From an uncultured Collinsella sp. (GTDB lineage: Bacteria; Actinomycetota; Coriobacteriia; Coriobacteriales; Coriobacteriaceae), in NCBI GenBank assembly GCA_900541645.1, contig UQKQ01000002.1, positions 62,001 to 126,000 of the forward strand: a DNA stretch of 64,000 nt, read 5' to 3'. Shown here piece by piece: positions 24,941-34,422 of the stretch. Positions within the stretch are counted from its first letter, which is position 1. Each line of letters opens with the position of its first letter. A program made the position numbers and the translations under genes. The notes beneath the pieces were generated by a model. The model had not been told where the DNA came from. It did no database searches and was given only the letters and a program-made list of their open reading frames with translations.

Positions 24941-25846
24941 CTACACACTCAACCAACGATCGTCCTCGGCTCGGCAAAAGCCCTCGCGCTCCAGGTCAGC
25001 TAGAATGCCCGCGACAAGCTCGCACTCGACCGGCCCGCGACCGGCTGCCGCTTCCATCTCGTTAACGCCCACCACGGCATCAGCAAGCGTAATCCCCGCC
25101 GGCTGTCCATCGCGCGCTGCCAGCAACATACGCACGATATGCGCGCGCTTTTGGCGACGCGAGCCCTCAAACTTGGACTGACGGCTATAGCCCGCCGACC
25201 GCCTGGACGGATTGGGCAACGTCTTTTTTAGATATGCGCCGTAATCTAGCAACGCGTAATACCACGCGCGCGGCGTGTCGGCATCATCGAGCGGCACGGC
25301 AAAGGGAGCGATCTCGTCCGCCGACGCACCGGGGGCCGCCGGACAGGCCGCCTGAATCAGCGGCACCAGCTCGCGATCGGGAACAGCCGGTACATCGGGA
25401 AAGAAGTGATGCAGAAAGACCGCGCGCACATTGGTCTCCAGATACACGCCCGGAAGATCAAACGCAAACGACCGGATACCCTGCGCCGTTGCCGGGCCAA
25501 TACCAGACAGAGCGACCAAGTCACGCGTCTCGTGTGGAAACTCCCCGTCCCAGTCCTCTACAACGCGCTGAGCGGCCTTGTGGAGCGCCAGAGCGCGTCG
25601 GTTGTAGCCCATCCCCTGCCAAGCGTCCAAAACATCGGAAGGCGCGGCCTGGGCAAGCGCCTGCACGGTCGGAAAACGATCGAGCCACACCGGCATGCGC
25701 GCCTCCACACGCGGCACCTGCGTTTGCTGCAGCATGACCTCGGAAAGCCAAATGATGTACGGGTCACGCGTACGGCGCCACGGAAGGTCGCGATAACGCA
25801 GGACCCCTTCCGAACGAATCATCGAACGAAAGGGGTCCTGAATCAT
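24941..25846 (-). CDS. mutY: A/G-specific adenine glycosylase-like protein without an Fe-S cluster
   Basis: This 301-residue HhH-GPD protein resembles MutY: LPWRRTRDPYIIWLSEVMLQQTQV carries the catalytic glutamate (residue about 36), and LSGIGPATAQGI is the hairpin. Two departures stand out. The position of the catalytic aspartate reads LETNVRAVF, with Glu in place of Asp, and the four cysteines of the [4Fe-4S] cluster are absent, replaced by a basic stretch about residues 210-230. There is also no C-terminal NUDIX-type domain. It may belong to a clusterless MutY subgroup or act on other lesions. AAGGAG precedes the ATG. It follows the Rrf2 gene by 21 bases. Confidence 0.85.
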   Translation of the reverse strand: MIQDPFRSMIRSEGVLRYRDLPWRRTRDPYIIWLSEVMLQQTQVPRVEARMPVWLDRFPTVQALAQAAPSDVLDAWQGMGYNRRALALHKAAQRVVEDWDGEFPHETRDLVALSGIGPATAQGIRSFAFDLPGVYLETNVRAVFLHHFFPDVPAVPDRELVPLIQAACPAAPGASADEIAPFAVPLDDADTPRAWYYALLDYGAYLKKTLPNPSRRSAGYSRQSKFEGSRRQKRAHIVRMLLAARDGQPAGITLADAVVGVNEMEAAAGRGPVECELVAGILADLEREGFCRAEDDRWLSV

Positions 25847-25867
25847 GGCTATGCTCCTTATGCGGCG

Positions 25868-26353
25868 CTATTCCTCCCGGTAAGCGCACGCGCAGGTGGC
25901 GTACTCGGGAAACGCTTCGCGGTCGGCGAACTTGGGATCGACGGCCGGGAACTGGCGGTGAGCGACGATGTCGCCGAGCGAAACGGAATCGAGGTAGTCG
26001 CGCATCAACGCCTGAGCTCCGGCCCACAGGGGATGATAGCAGCACGCGCCCATGCGCGCACAGTCACCATCGGGCGCAGTGCAATCGTTCATGACCATAG
26101 GACCCTGAACGGCCTCGACGACCTGGCGGATAGTGACGTCGTCCGGACTGACCTTGAGACACATGCCACCGTGGACGCCACGCAGGCTCTCCACAATACC
26201 GGCCTGGACCAAACCGTGCTGAATCGAGCGGGCAAACGAATACGGGACATTGACCTCTTCGGCAGCGGTGCGAACAGAAAGCAAACGCTCCGGATCCTCG
26301 GCAAGCATCGCCAGCATGCGAAGGGCGTAATCAGTCTTCCTCGATATGTCCAT
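25868..26353 (-). CDS. Rrf2-family transcriptional regulator
   Basis: This 161-residue protein has a winged helix at about residues 1-65 (MDISRKTDYALRMLAMLAED) and a cysteine cluster NDCTAPDGDCARMGACCYH near residue 90, as in Fe-S or redox-sensing IscR/NsrR-type regulators. Two more cysteines (TCAC) lie at the extreme C-terminus. It probably senses an Fe-S cluster or nitrosative/oxidative stress. It is followed by the mutY-like gene, so an Fe-S-type sensor may control a glycosylase that lacks such a cluster. The start at 26353 was chosen for homology; the upstream frame is not protein-like. Confidence 0.9.
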   Translation of the reverse strand: MDISRKTDYALRMLAMLAEDPERLLSVRTAAEEVNVPYSFARSIQHGLVQAGIVESLRGVHGGMCLKVSPDDVTIRQVVEAVQGPMVMNDCTAPDGDCARMGACCYHPLWAGAQALMRDYLDSVSLGDIVAHRQFPAVDPKFADREAFPEYATCACAYREE

Positions 26354-26678
26354 TTTTCCCCTTTCAAGGAATACGAACAGCTCGAACGAGCTCCGGGGCC
26401 GAGCTTGTGTCGAGACGCTAAATGACCGCCAGGACATCCAAATGGTAAATCGGATATCCACTGAGTGCCGCGCTTGGAGCGAAATGCATCAAATGCGGCG
26501 CACAGTGCAATTTAGTATAACCTAACCCCCCGTCTCGTTGAACAGGTGTTGTGCAACAAAGCTGTTGTTCAGACAGATATACTTATTAGATTTTACTTGC
26601 GTTCCCGAAGGCGCGGGGATTCTGGGCGAAGATGCACCAGGGCGATCGTTCTATCGAAACAAAGTGCATCAAACGCAA
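26354..26678. other. Intergenic region before Rrf2 gene and after tRNA-Asp
   Basis: No gene is visible. It must contain the promoter of the Rrf2-mutY pair and the 3' end of the tRNA transcript. I see no clear operator. Confidence 0.4.
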
Positions 26679-26706
26679 AAAGCCACGTCCGAAGACGTGG
26701 CTTTAA
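26679..26706 (-). terminator. Terminator after tRNA-Asp
   Basis: On the minus strand the stem GCCACGTC-TTCG-GACGTGGC is followed by TTTTTG. It lies seven bases beyond the tRNA 3' end. Confidence 0.8.
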
Positions 26707-26712
26707 TTGCGT

Positions 26713-26790
<78 letters not shown>

Positions 26791-26898
26791 AGGCAGTCGT
26801 TCGCGTTTGTTTCCGCTCGCGTGCGCTGCGGGGATTAGTATACACAGAAGTCTGTCCGGCGCGCAACAACTTTTTTGAAAAAATTTTTCGGTCCCTCC

Positions 26899-27043
26899 GG
26901 GAGGGTCTCCGGGGCCGGCGGGCGCGGGTTAAGTTTGCTGCTCTACAGTCCTGCGCAAGACGGAAAGCACATTAAGTGCTTTCCTTTGCGTGCGGAACTC
27001 GCGACAAACTTAACCCGCGCCCGCCGGCCCCGGAGACCCTCCC
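26899..27043. repeat. Perfect 38-bp inverted repeat with a 69-base structured loop
   Basis: Arms 26899-26936 and 27006-27043 are perfect complements over 38 bases, very GC-rich and ending in TTAAGTTT. The loop holds a second hairpin (GGAAAGCAC / GTGCTTTCC at 26962-26984). On the minus strand an alternative small hairpin (CCCTCC / GGAGGG) followed by TTTTTT at its far edge could form instead. It lies between the tRNA promoter side and the 3' end of the phosphodiesterase gene. No gene is evident in 26791-27199. Confidence 0.85.
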
Positions 27044-27199
27044 TGCCGTCACTTTGTTCGAGCCGTTGTTGTTGCTCGCCGCTTCGCGGCTCGGCGGCCC
27101 CGTTCTCCGCGGCGGGGTTGTCTAAGGTTCTTGTTGAAGCTCGGCCATTGGCTCAAATGGAAACGGGAAACGCATCTGCATCCCCCGTTTTTGTTGTGA

Positions 27200-27667
27200 T
27201 TACTCTAGGTCAATAAACTTAGTGCTTAGGATCTTGCCATCTTTGACGAGCATTCTGGCCATGGTGGGGCCTCGGGTGCCTCTGGGGTAGCTGGCGCTGC
27301 CCGGGTTGAGGACTAAGCAACGGCCCACTTGGGCTTCTTTGGTTACGTGGGTGTGGCCGTTGATGGCTACGTCTACGGATCCCACCGGAAGGTCTTCGCG
27401 GTAGTGGGCTACGGCGAATTTGAGGCCTTCGTAGGTAAAGAGTGCAAGACGGTCTACATCGGGGCCGTAGTCGCGGTAGTAATCGTTGTTGCCCAGTACG
27501 GCTCGAACGGGGGCGATGGTGCATAGGTGCTCGTAGTCCATCTCTGACGTGAGATCGCCGGCGTGGATAATCAGGTCTGCGCCCTCAAGCTCATCCAGGA
27601 GCGCAGGCGAAAGATAGCCGTGGGTGTCCGAGATGATGTCGATGCGCTTGGCGCTTGCACTGTTCAT
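27200..27667 (-). CDS. YfcE-type metallophosphoesterase
   Basis: This 155-residue calcineurin-like phosphodiesterase has the metal ligands in order: DIISDTHGYL, IHAGDLTS, VLGNNDYYRD and INGHTHVTKE. Small MJ0936/YfcE proteins hydrolyse phosphodiesters, with no fixed physiological substrate. GGAAGGGA precedes the ATG. It stands alone between a large inverted repeat and the terminator of a two-component operon. Confidence 0.93.
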   Translation of the reverse strand: MNSASAKRIDIISDTHGYLSPALLDELEGADLIIHAGDLTSEMDYEHLCTIAPVRAVLGNNDYYRDYGPDVDRLALFTYEGLKFAVAHYREDLPVGSVDVAINGHTHVTKEAQVGRCLVLNPGSASYPRGTRGPTMARMLVKDGKILSTKFIDLE

Positions 27668-27706
27668 GGGATCCCTTCCGCAAAAAACGATTCGGCAGAT
27701 ACATAC

Positions 27707-27757
27707 AAAAAAGGCCCCACGGCTCCGCAGACGATGGGTCTACAGGGCTGCGGGGCC
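27707..27757 (-). terminator. Terminator of the first LytS/LytTR operon
   Basis: On the minus strand a stem GGCCCCGCAG / CGTGGGGCC with a long, partly paired loop ends in TTTTTT, directly after the response-regulator stop codon. Confidence 0.75.
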
Positions 27758-27763
27758 AGTGTG

Positions 27764-28480
27764 CTAGAGACTCAGAGCCTTCTTGAGCGGCACGACGCGG
27801 CGACGCGAAACCGGCACGCGTTCGTCGACGCCCGTAATGCCCAGCTGGATGGCGCCCGAGGGCACCGTCTCCACATCCGTGACGCACGCCAAGTTGACGA
27901 TATAGCGGCGGTGAACACGGAAGAAGCCAAAGTCGCAGAGCTTGGCCTCAAACTGCGCCAGCGAGGTCGTCGACAAAAAGCGATCATCGACGGTATAGAT
28001 GCAGGAGTAATCGTCCTTGGCCATGATAAAGCGAATGTCGTCCACGGGAATGAGCACCTTGCGGCCGCCCTTTTCCACCGGGATACGCTCGATGGTCACC
28101 TTGCTGTCCGTAACCGGCTTGGTGCGTTGCATGACCTTCTCGATCGCGCGATCCAAGCGAGCTTCCTCGACCGGCTTCATCAGATAATCGACGGCATCCA
28201 CGTCGAATGCCTCGACCGCATGGTCACTATACGCAGTCACAAACACGATCGCCGGCGGATTTTTGAGCTTATGCAGCGCCTCGGCAAGTTGCAGGCCCGA
28301 GGCACCGGGCATCGAGATATCGAGAAACACGACATCCACGCGACTTTCCATAAGCATCTCGATGGCGGAGCGGACGCTCGACGCCTCCGTGATCGTGCCG
28401 ATCTTGCCCGTTTGCTCGAGCAGGAAGCGAAGCTCCGAGCGAGCCGGCGCCTCATCATCCACAATCATCGCACGCAGCAT
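27764..28480 (-). CDS. LytTR-family response regulator, first
   Basis: This 238-residue protein has a receiver domain (about 1-120) with the acidic pair in IVDDE and the phosphorylated aspartate in DVVFLDISMPG, then a LytTR DNA-binding domain (about 140-235) with KDDYSCIYTVDD and FFRVHRRYIVNL. It is paired with the histidine kinase ending 72 bases upstream, in the operon glycosyltransferase-kinase-regulator. LytTR systems of this type often sense cell-envelope state, autoinducer peptides or pyruvate. The start is ATG at 28480, 12 bases after AAAGG; the frame is open seven codons further. Confidence 0.92.
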   Translation of the reverse strand: MLRAMIVDDEAPARSELRFLLEQTGKIGTITEASSVRSAIEMLMESRVDVVFLDISMPGASGLQLAEALHKLKNPPAIVFVTAYSDHAVEAFDVDAVDYLMKPVEEARLDRAIEKVMQRTKPVTDSKVTIERIPVEKGGRKVLIPVDDIRFIMAKDDYSCIYTVDDRFLSTTSLAQFEAKLCDFGFFRVHRRYIVNLACVTDVETVPSGAIQLGITGVDERVPVSRRRVVPLKKALSL

Positions 28481-28552
28481 AGGGATAAAACCTTTCGTCA
28501 ACTAACTACGCCGGGCATCCGTCGCATGACGTTGAGCCCGTAGCCTTTTATT

Positions 28553-29896
28553 TTACTCTTGAATGTCAAAGATGCTCTCTGACAAATCAAGATGAAGGAG
28601 CACTTTGGTGCCCTTGCCCGGCGCCGATTCGACACGCGTATAGGAGTGCGGCCCATAAAAGCGATGGATGCGCTCCGAAATATTGTGCATGGCCACACCG
28701 GCGCCGCCACCCTGGGGAGAGCTGGCGTCGGGACGGGCAGAACGCTCGTCAAACAGTCTGGCGGCGGTACCCTCATCCATGCCCACGCCATTATCGGCCA
28801 CGGCAATCAAGATTGCATCCTCGCCGTCTTGGTGAACGGTCACGTCGATCCTCAGGGCGTCGTCATCGCCCATACCATGACGTACGGCGTTCTCGACAAT
28901 CGGCTGGATCACGAACGCCGGCACCAGCGTATCTTCCACGTCCTCGGACACATCGAACGTCGCAAGCACGCGGTCCTCGCCAAAGCGGGCCTTCTCAAAG
29001 GTAAGGTAGCGCTTGGTCTGTGCGACCTCGCGCGAGACCGGAATAAGCGATCCCGAGTTGTCGAGCGTGGCACGATAGAACGATGAGAACTCACGAAGCA
29101 GTTCGCGGGCCCGCAGCGGGTCGGTGCGCGTAAACGATGCAATGGTGTTCAGCGTGTTGAACAGGAAGTGCGGGTTAATCTGCGCCTGCAGCGCACGCAC
29201 CTCGGCGCGCGCTGTGAGTTCCTTTTGCACCTCGAGCTCGTGGATGGCGAGCTGCGTGGACAAGATCTCGGCAAAGCCCGAGGCAAGCGCATACTGGGTA
29301 CGGTCGACGGCGCGCGGGGTCTTGTAGTAGAACTTGAGCGTGCCGACGGTACGATCGCCCACCTTGATGGGGGCGATAATGCCGGCGGGAACTTGGTTGT
29401 GCGAGCCGTCCGAGCCCACGACATCCACCATACGGTTGAACGACTGCACGATGCCATGTTCGATAACGTAGCGTGTGGCAAGCGTGTGGATGGGAGTATC
29501 GGGCAGCAGTTTTTCCTCAAACTCGCCCGCGCAGGCAAGCACGTTGTCCTCGTCGGTGATGGCCACCGTCATGGCGCGCGTCTCGGGCAAAATGCGCCGG
29601 CACACCAAACGCGCCGACTCCTGCGTCAGACCGCCCTTAATGTCCTCGAGCATGGCCGAGGCCACCGAGAGCGTCTCCTCGGTGTACTGGGAGCGCACCG
29701 AATCGGGATTGAGCGTCAAAAAGATAAAGATGCACAGAAAGATGCACAGCAGCGCGCAGGCAATCACCGTGGCGATCGGCTCGATACCGGTCACCAAGGC
29801 AAAAATAAAGTACACCAGCACGCAAATGGCGCATGCAACGGCAATGATGCGAAAGATTGATATTGAACTATCGCGCTGGGCGCGGCGGTCGATCAT
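28553..29896 (-). CDS. LytS-type sensor histidine kinase, first
   Basis: This 447-residue protein has two membrane helices (about residues 13-33 and 37-60), a GAF-like sensor segment (about 85-220), then a His_kinase domain with the phosphorylated histidine in QINPHFLFNTLNTIA (near residue 240) and an ATPase domain with VIQPIVENAVRHGM (N box) and DNGVGMDEG. It should phosphorylate the LytTR regulator downstream. Its start overlaps the stop of the glycosyltransferase gene by four bases (ATGA), indicating coupled translation. Confidence 0.92.
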   Translation of the reverse strand: MIDRRAQRDSSISIFRIIAVACAICVLVYFIFALVTGIEPIATVIACALLCIFLCIFIFLTLNPDSVRSQYTEETLSVASAMLEDIKGGLTQESARLVCRRILPETRAMTVAITDEDNVLACAGEFEEKLLPDTPIHTLATRYVIEHGIVQSFNRMVDVVGSDGSHNQVPAGIIAPIKVGDRTVGTLKFYYKTPRAVDRTQYALASGFAEILSTQLAIHELEVQKELTARAEVRALQAQINPHFLFNTLNTIASFTRTDPLRARELLREFSSFYRATLDNSGSLIPVSREVAQTKRYLTFEKARFGEDRVLATFDVSEDVEDTLVPAFVIQPIVENAVRHGMGDDDALRIDVTVHQDGEDAILIAVADNGVGMDEGTAARLFDERSARPDASSPQGGGAGVAMHNISERIHRFYGPHSYTRVESAPGKGTKVLLHLDLSESIFDIQE

Positions 29897-31080
29897 TCGG
29901 CCCCCTCCAGGATACTGATCAGTTGTGCCTCACGCCAAAGCCCGTCCATGATCTTGGGCCAAAAGCTCTGGAAACGCAGGTAGCTTGCAGCGTTTTGGCG
30001 CGCATAGGCCTTTGCCTCGTCGATACCATGGCGCCAGATGCGCAGGTAGCCCTCATGCTCGCGGGTAAACACGCTGCGGACCATAGCGGTCTTGCGCACG
30101 CGGTCGTCGAGCTCGCGCGAAATCCACGGGCCCGGGTAGGGCATGAGCGATGCCGCCGTAACGGGGATGAGCTCCTTTTGATGCGCGGCGAACGTCAACT
30201 TGGCCCGTTCGTAGTACCAACGGTATACATCCTGCATAAAGCGCGGTGAGCGCTTTTCGGACTCCGGAGGCAGATGGCGCACGGTCCACTCGTTATCAAA
30301 CCACACGTCGTAGCCAAACATACGCATGTTAAAGAGGTAATCCAAGTCCTCGCCGCGGGTGATAAACGGGTCAAAGGCCACACGCGTAAAGGCGCGGGCG
30401 TGCAGGGCCATCAGGCCGCCGCACACGTAGTTGGAGCGCGAGATGCGGGTGCCCGAGAGCGCCTTTTTCATCCAACGGTTGAACTCGATGCGCTTGGTCC
30501 ACCAACGATGGCAGATGCCCGCCTTGTCCGTGGGAGCCAGCGGCGAGCCGTCGCGATCGTAGAAATAGCCGCTCTTGACCAAGATCGGCAAGCCCTGACG
30601 CGTCTGCTGCCCCAACGCATAGGTCGCGCGCTTCATAAAGTCGGCGTCGATGACAGTCTCATCGTCATCCAAAAAGATAACCGCGTCATGCCCCAGCACA
30701 GCGGCACAAGCTAGCCCCATGTTGCGGATGGCACCGTAGCCTCGCAGGCTCACGCACTCGCCCGAACCCTTTGGTGCGATCTGAGCAACCCGGTCTGCGA
30801 TGCGCGAGGCCTGGGTGTTGGTGACAACGGTGACCTTGAGCGTGGGATGCGCGTCGACAATCTCGTGCACGCGCAGCGACACATCGGCTGTGGCAGAAAC
30901 GGGACAGACCACCAAAAGGATGATGCGCGGGATGTCACGTACCTGCTCAAGCGAGGCCAGGCAGCGGTCGAGTTCGGGATTGTCGGCGTTGAGTCGCGTC
31001 GAATGGTCATAGGTGCCAGGGGCGTTTGCGCAAGCGTCATCGCCCGCCCAATACGTTGGAATCACGACCGTGGCGTTCAT
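29893..31080 (-). CDS. Family 2 glycosyltransferase
   Basis: This 395-residue GT-A glycosyltransferase has VVIPTYWAGDD at the start, the metal-binding acids in VIFLDDDETVID near residue 140, and GEDLDYLFNMRMFGYDVWFD near residue 250. No membrane helix is seen, so the enzyme is cytoplasmic. The donor and acceptor are unknown; cell-surface polysaccharide or teichoic-type polymers are likely. It is the first gene of a translationally coupled operon with a sensor kinase, which suggests envelope sensing. GAGGGTAAGG precedes the ATG. Confidence 0.88.
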   Translation of the reverse strand: MNATVVIPTYWAGDDACANAPGTYDHSTRLNADNPELDRCLASLEQVRDIPRIILLVVCPVSATADVSLRVHEIVDAHPTLKVTVVTNTQASRIADRVAQIAPKGSGECVSLRGYGAIRNMGLACAAVLGHDAVIFLDDDETVIDADFMKRATYALGQQTRQGLPILVKSGYFYDRDGSPLAPTDKAGICHRWWTKRIEFNRWMKKALSGTRISRSNYVCGGLMALHARAFTRVAFDPFITRGEDLDYLFNMRMFGYDVWFDNEWTVRHLPPESEKRSPRFMQDVYRWYYERAKLTFAAHQKELIPVTAASLMPYPGPWISRELDDRVRKTAMVRSVFTREHEGYLRIWRHGIDEAKAYARQNAASYLRFQSFWPKIMDGLWREAQLISILEGAE

Positions 31081-31251
31081 GCCTTACCCTCCCTGCAACA
31101 CAAAAACGGGACGCCGCCAAACACAGGCGACGCCCCGCGACCTAGCTGATTCCATCATACCCACTTGGGCAAATCATTGCTCGCAAGTCGCAATGTTTAT
31201 TGCGGATAACCCCAAAAGAGTACCGTGGACAGGCACAATAGCCGCTCGCTC

Positions 31252-32511
31252 CTATGCGGCATGCTCTGCCGCCCGAGTCATGCGGGACAGGCGGACCAGC
31301 AGCATAAAGCCAACGACCAGCAGCACACCAATGGAAAGGACGCCCAGCGACGGGTTGCCGGTCAGCGAGGTGACGACCGACACCAGGAAGGTGCCCATAA
31401 CGCTTGCATAACGACCAAAGATGTCAAAGAAGCCGTAGTACTCGTTGGACTTTTCCTTGGGGATAATGCGGCCAAAGTAGCTACGGCTGAGCGCCTGCAC
31501 GCCGCCCTGGAACAGGCCGACCAAAATGGCAAGCACCCAAAACTCAAAGGCGGTCTTGAGGAAGAACGCGGCAAAGAGCACGATGCCCATATAGGCGGCG
31601 ACTGCCACCAAGATCATGTTGAGCGTGCCCACGCGGCCGGCGAGCTTGCCGTAAATGATGGCAGACGGAAAAGCAACAAACTGCGTGACGAGCAGCGCCA
31701 GGACCAGCTGCGTCGAATCGATGCCCAAGGCCGATCCGTAACTGGTGGCCATGGAAATGACCGTGTGCACGCCATCGATATAGAAGAAGAACGCGATCAT
31801 GTAGACCAGCACGGTCTTGTTGTGGGCGATCTCGCGCATGGTGTGTCCGACCTCGGAGAACACACCGCCCACGATGTGGCCGATGGTGTCCTCGGGACCG
31901 CGCTCGCGACCGTACTTTTGCTTATAGGTGCGAATGAGCGGCAAGGTAAAGATGAGCCACCAGGCACCAGTGATGATAAACGACAGACGCGTTGCCAGCA
32001 TGGTGGGGACGCCAAGAGCGGGGCCACCCATGATAAGCGCCAAGCAGATGACGAACGGCACGGTGGAACCGATGTAGCCCCAGGCATAGCCCGAGCTGGA
32101 CACGGCGTCCATGCGCTCGTCGGTGGTAATGTCGGGCAGCATGGCGTCGTAGAACGTCATAGAAGAGTTAAGTCCGATGGTGCACAGCACGTACACGGTC
32201 AAAAATGCCATGGCGGACATTGGGATAGCCTGCGCCAGGCAAAGCACCAGGCCCGTGAGGAAGAAGCCCAAGAAGAACTTGATCTTGTTGCCAGCGTAGT
32301 CGGCAAGCGCGCCCAGAATGGGCATGAGCATGGCGATGACCAGCGAGGCGATCGTCTGCGCATTGCCCCAGGCGACCACCAGGTCGGCCGAGGAAGCGCC
32401 GGTATTGATGGCGTTAAAGTAAATGGGCACCACCGAGGTATTGAGCAGCACGAGGGCCGAATTGCCCACATCATACATAACCCAGTTACGCTCGAGCTTG
32501 GTGTATTTCAT
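31252..32511 (-). CDS. MFS transporter, UMF1 (Atg22-like) family
   Basis: This 419-residue protein has about twelve membrane helices and begins ERNWVMYDVGNSALVLL, the hallmark start of the UMF1 family (vacuolar Atg22-like permeases). A cytoplasmic loop with YKQKYGRERGPEDT lies between helices six and seven. Members export amino acids or small organics, and the substrate here is not inferable. It is monocistronic. Confidence 0.88.
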   Translation of the reverse strand: MKYTKLERNWVMYDVGNSALVLLNTSVVPIYFNAINTGASSADLVVAWGNAQTIASLVIAMLMPILGALADYAGNKIKFFLGFFLTGLVLCLAQAIPMSAMAFLTVYVLCTIGLNSSMTFYDAMLPDITTDERMDAVSSSGYAWGYIGSTVPFVICLALIMGGPALGVPTMLATRLSFIITGAWWLIFTLPLIRTYKQKYGRERGPEDTIGHIVGGVFSEVGHTMREIAHNKTVLVYMIAFFFYIDGVHTVISMATSYGSALGIDSTQLVLALLVTQFVAFPSAIIYGKLAGRVGTLNMILVAVAAYMGIVLFAAFFLKTAFEFWVLAILVGLFQGGVQALSRSYFGRIIPKEKSNEYYGFFDIFGRYASVMGTFLVSVVTSLTGNPSLGVLSIGVLLVVGFMLLVRLSRMTRAAEHAA

Positions 32512-32612
32512 GGACAGGGACCCTTCGTATTCGCCCGATATGCAGTTAGTTCATCGTACTCCAATTGTCCAGAACCGCCGGTAAGGATTCGGCAAAGGGG
32601 CACTCACGGGCC

Positions 32613-33557
32613 CTATTCCTCGCGGTCGAACTCCTCATCGGCATTGAGCACGCGACCGCTGTAGTTGACGTGACTGGTAACGGCATCCATGTCACCGGTC
32701 TCGATAAAACGTGCGACCGTGCATTCGTAATCGACCAGCGCACGATCAAAAACCTCGGGGAAACTCTCGTTCGAGACCTCGTCGGTAAAGGGATTCTTCC
32801 ATGTCAGATGGCCCAGGTTACCGGTGCGCTCGGGCAGCTCCGTCGTCACGCGATGGGCAAGGCCGTCGAGCAGCGAGTAGTCGTGCACCAAGCCCTCAAC
32901 CAGCGAGATCGCGCGCGTCTTTGCGGAGCCGGCCGGCTCAATCGCGCGGTAAAGTCGCTGCATATTGGCAACGGCAGCACCGTACTCCCCCGCCGGAATG
33001 TCAATGCCGTACACGCGTCCGGCAACATAGCTCATCAGCACGCCGGCCACGCGATTGATGCGATCGGTGGTGACGATCTCGCCCGCCGGCGGGTAATCGT
33101 CAACCGTAGCGCCATCGCGTTTAAGCTGCAGCATCAGCACATCCAGGTCGCTCTCGATCACGGCATGGACCTGACTGCTCGAATCCTCAAGCTCTGAATC
33201 GGACTCCACGATGCCAAACTGTTGCTCATAGACAAAAGGATGGGCGTTGCGGTCGAGCACGTAATGAGACAGCAGGCCCAGCGCAAAGGCGCGACCCAAG
33301 CTGGCGTCGCGCGGCAGCAGATGCGACACGCCGTCGCGCAGGCACGCGAACTGGCGAGACATGCGCGACCGATGCATGACCTGCGCCAGCAGCGTGCAGT
33401 CGGAAACACGCGGTGTCAGAATGTGAAAGAAAAACGGGTCGGGGCCTTGGTTGCCCAAGATAAAGGCAATGCGCTCTTCATCGGACGTGATGACGCCCTG
33501 CGGAAGACGGTCGATGCTTTCCTCGCCAAACAGATGATGGGTGATAAGCGCGGGCAT
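32613..33557 (-). CDS. Zinc-dependent phospholipase C-like protein
   Basis: This 314-residue protein resembles the Zn_dep_PLPC family: MPALITHHLFGEESID at the N-terminus gives metal-binding histidines, and LLSHYVLDRNAHPFVYEQ near residue 105 supplies the H-x4-D-x3-H type motif. There is no signal peptide, so it is probably intracellular, and a phospholipase activity is not proven. AGGA lies five bases before the ATG at 33557; an upstream ATG at 33587 lacks support. Confidence 0.85.
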   Translation of the reverse strand: MPALITHHLFGEESIDRLPQGVITSDEERIAFILGNQGPDPFFFHILTPRVSDCTLLAQVMHRSRMSRQFACLRDGVSHLLPRDASLGRAFALGLLSHYVLDRNAHPFVYEQQFGIVESDSELEDSSSQVHAVIESDLDVLMLQLKRDGATVDDYPPAGEIVTTDRINRVAGVLMSYVAGRVYGIDIPAGEYGAAVANMQRLYRAIEPAGSAKTRAISLVEGLVHDYSLLDGLAHRVTTELPERTGNLGHLTWKNPFTDEVSNESFPEVFDRALVDYECTVARFIETGDMDAVTSHVNYSGRVLNADEEFDREE

Positions 33558-33649
33558 AATGATCCTTTCGATTTCATTCGATGCCACCCATTATGCCCAC
33601 CGCGCGCCCATGCCAAACCTGCGATGGTAAACGACGGCACGCAGACCGT

Positions 33650-34384
33650 CTACGCAAGCCCCAAGTGTGCTTTAACCTCGGCAGCGCGACGGCGGGACAC
33701 GGGCACCGTCGAGGTTACGCGATCGAGCCTGAGTTCCATAAGACCCGTGGAACCGATCTCGACATTGTGCACGTCCTCCAAATTGACCAGATAGCTGCGG
33801 TGGACACGGATAAAGCCCTCGGGGGCCAGGCGCCGCTCGAGCGAGGAAATCGACTCATTGATCAGGTATGTTCCCTCGGCGCAGACGGCGTTGCAAAAAT
33901 CGGCACGCGCCTCAAAGTAGCAGACGTCTGCGGCGGGAATGAACACCTTTTTGCCCCCGCGGTCCACCGTCAGACGCAAAGGCTGGCGCGGAGCGTGGAT
34001 AACACGACGGACACCCAAGGCTGCCTCGATCTTGTCGAGTGCCTTTGACAGGCGTGCGTCCTCGACCGGCTTGACGACATAATCGACGGCATCGAGGTTA
34101 TAGGCATCGGCCGCATACTCGGCAAACGCCGTCACAAACACAACCACCGGCGGCGTCTTTAGGTTCTGCAGCGTCTCGGCAAGCTCAATTCCCGAGCGAC
34201 CGGGCATGGTAATGTCTAAAAATAGCACGTCGGGCTTGTTCGACAGAATCGACTCCACGGCTTCGGTGACATTGCCCGCCTCGGCAATCTGGCCCACACG
34301 CGTATCCTTTTCCAACAGATAGCGTAGCTCGGCCCTAATGGGAGGTTCGTCATCAACCACCAAGATGTTCCAGCCTTCGGACAT
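33650..34384 (-). CDS. LytTR-family response regulator, second
   Basis: This 244-residue protein is organised like the one at 27764-28480: receiver domain with VVDDEPPIRAELRYLLE and the aspartate in DVLFLDITMPGRSG, then LytTR domain with FEARADFCNAVCAEG and FIRVHRSYLVNLEDVHN. The two regulators are clear paralogues. It follows the second kinase by 38 bases and ends the operon. Confidence 0.92.
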   Translation of the reverse strand: MSEGWNILVVDDEPPIRAELRYLLEKDTRVGQIAEAGNVTEAVESILSNKPDVLFLDITMPGRSGIELAETLQNLKTPPVVVFVTAFAEYAADAYNLDAVDYVVKPVEDARLSKALDKIEAALGVRRVIHAPRQPLRLTVDRGGKKVFIPAADVCYFEARADFCNAVCAEGTYLINESISSLERRLAPEGFIRVHRSYLVNLEDVHNVEIGSTGLMELRLDRVTSTVPVSRRRAAEVKAHLGLA

Positions 34385-34422
34385 ATGTGCTTCCCCTCTT
34401 TTTCTCTCAATCCAACCGCGTG

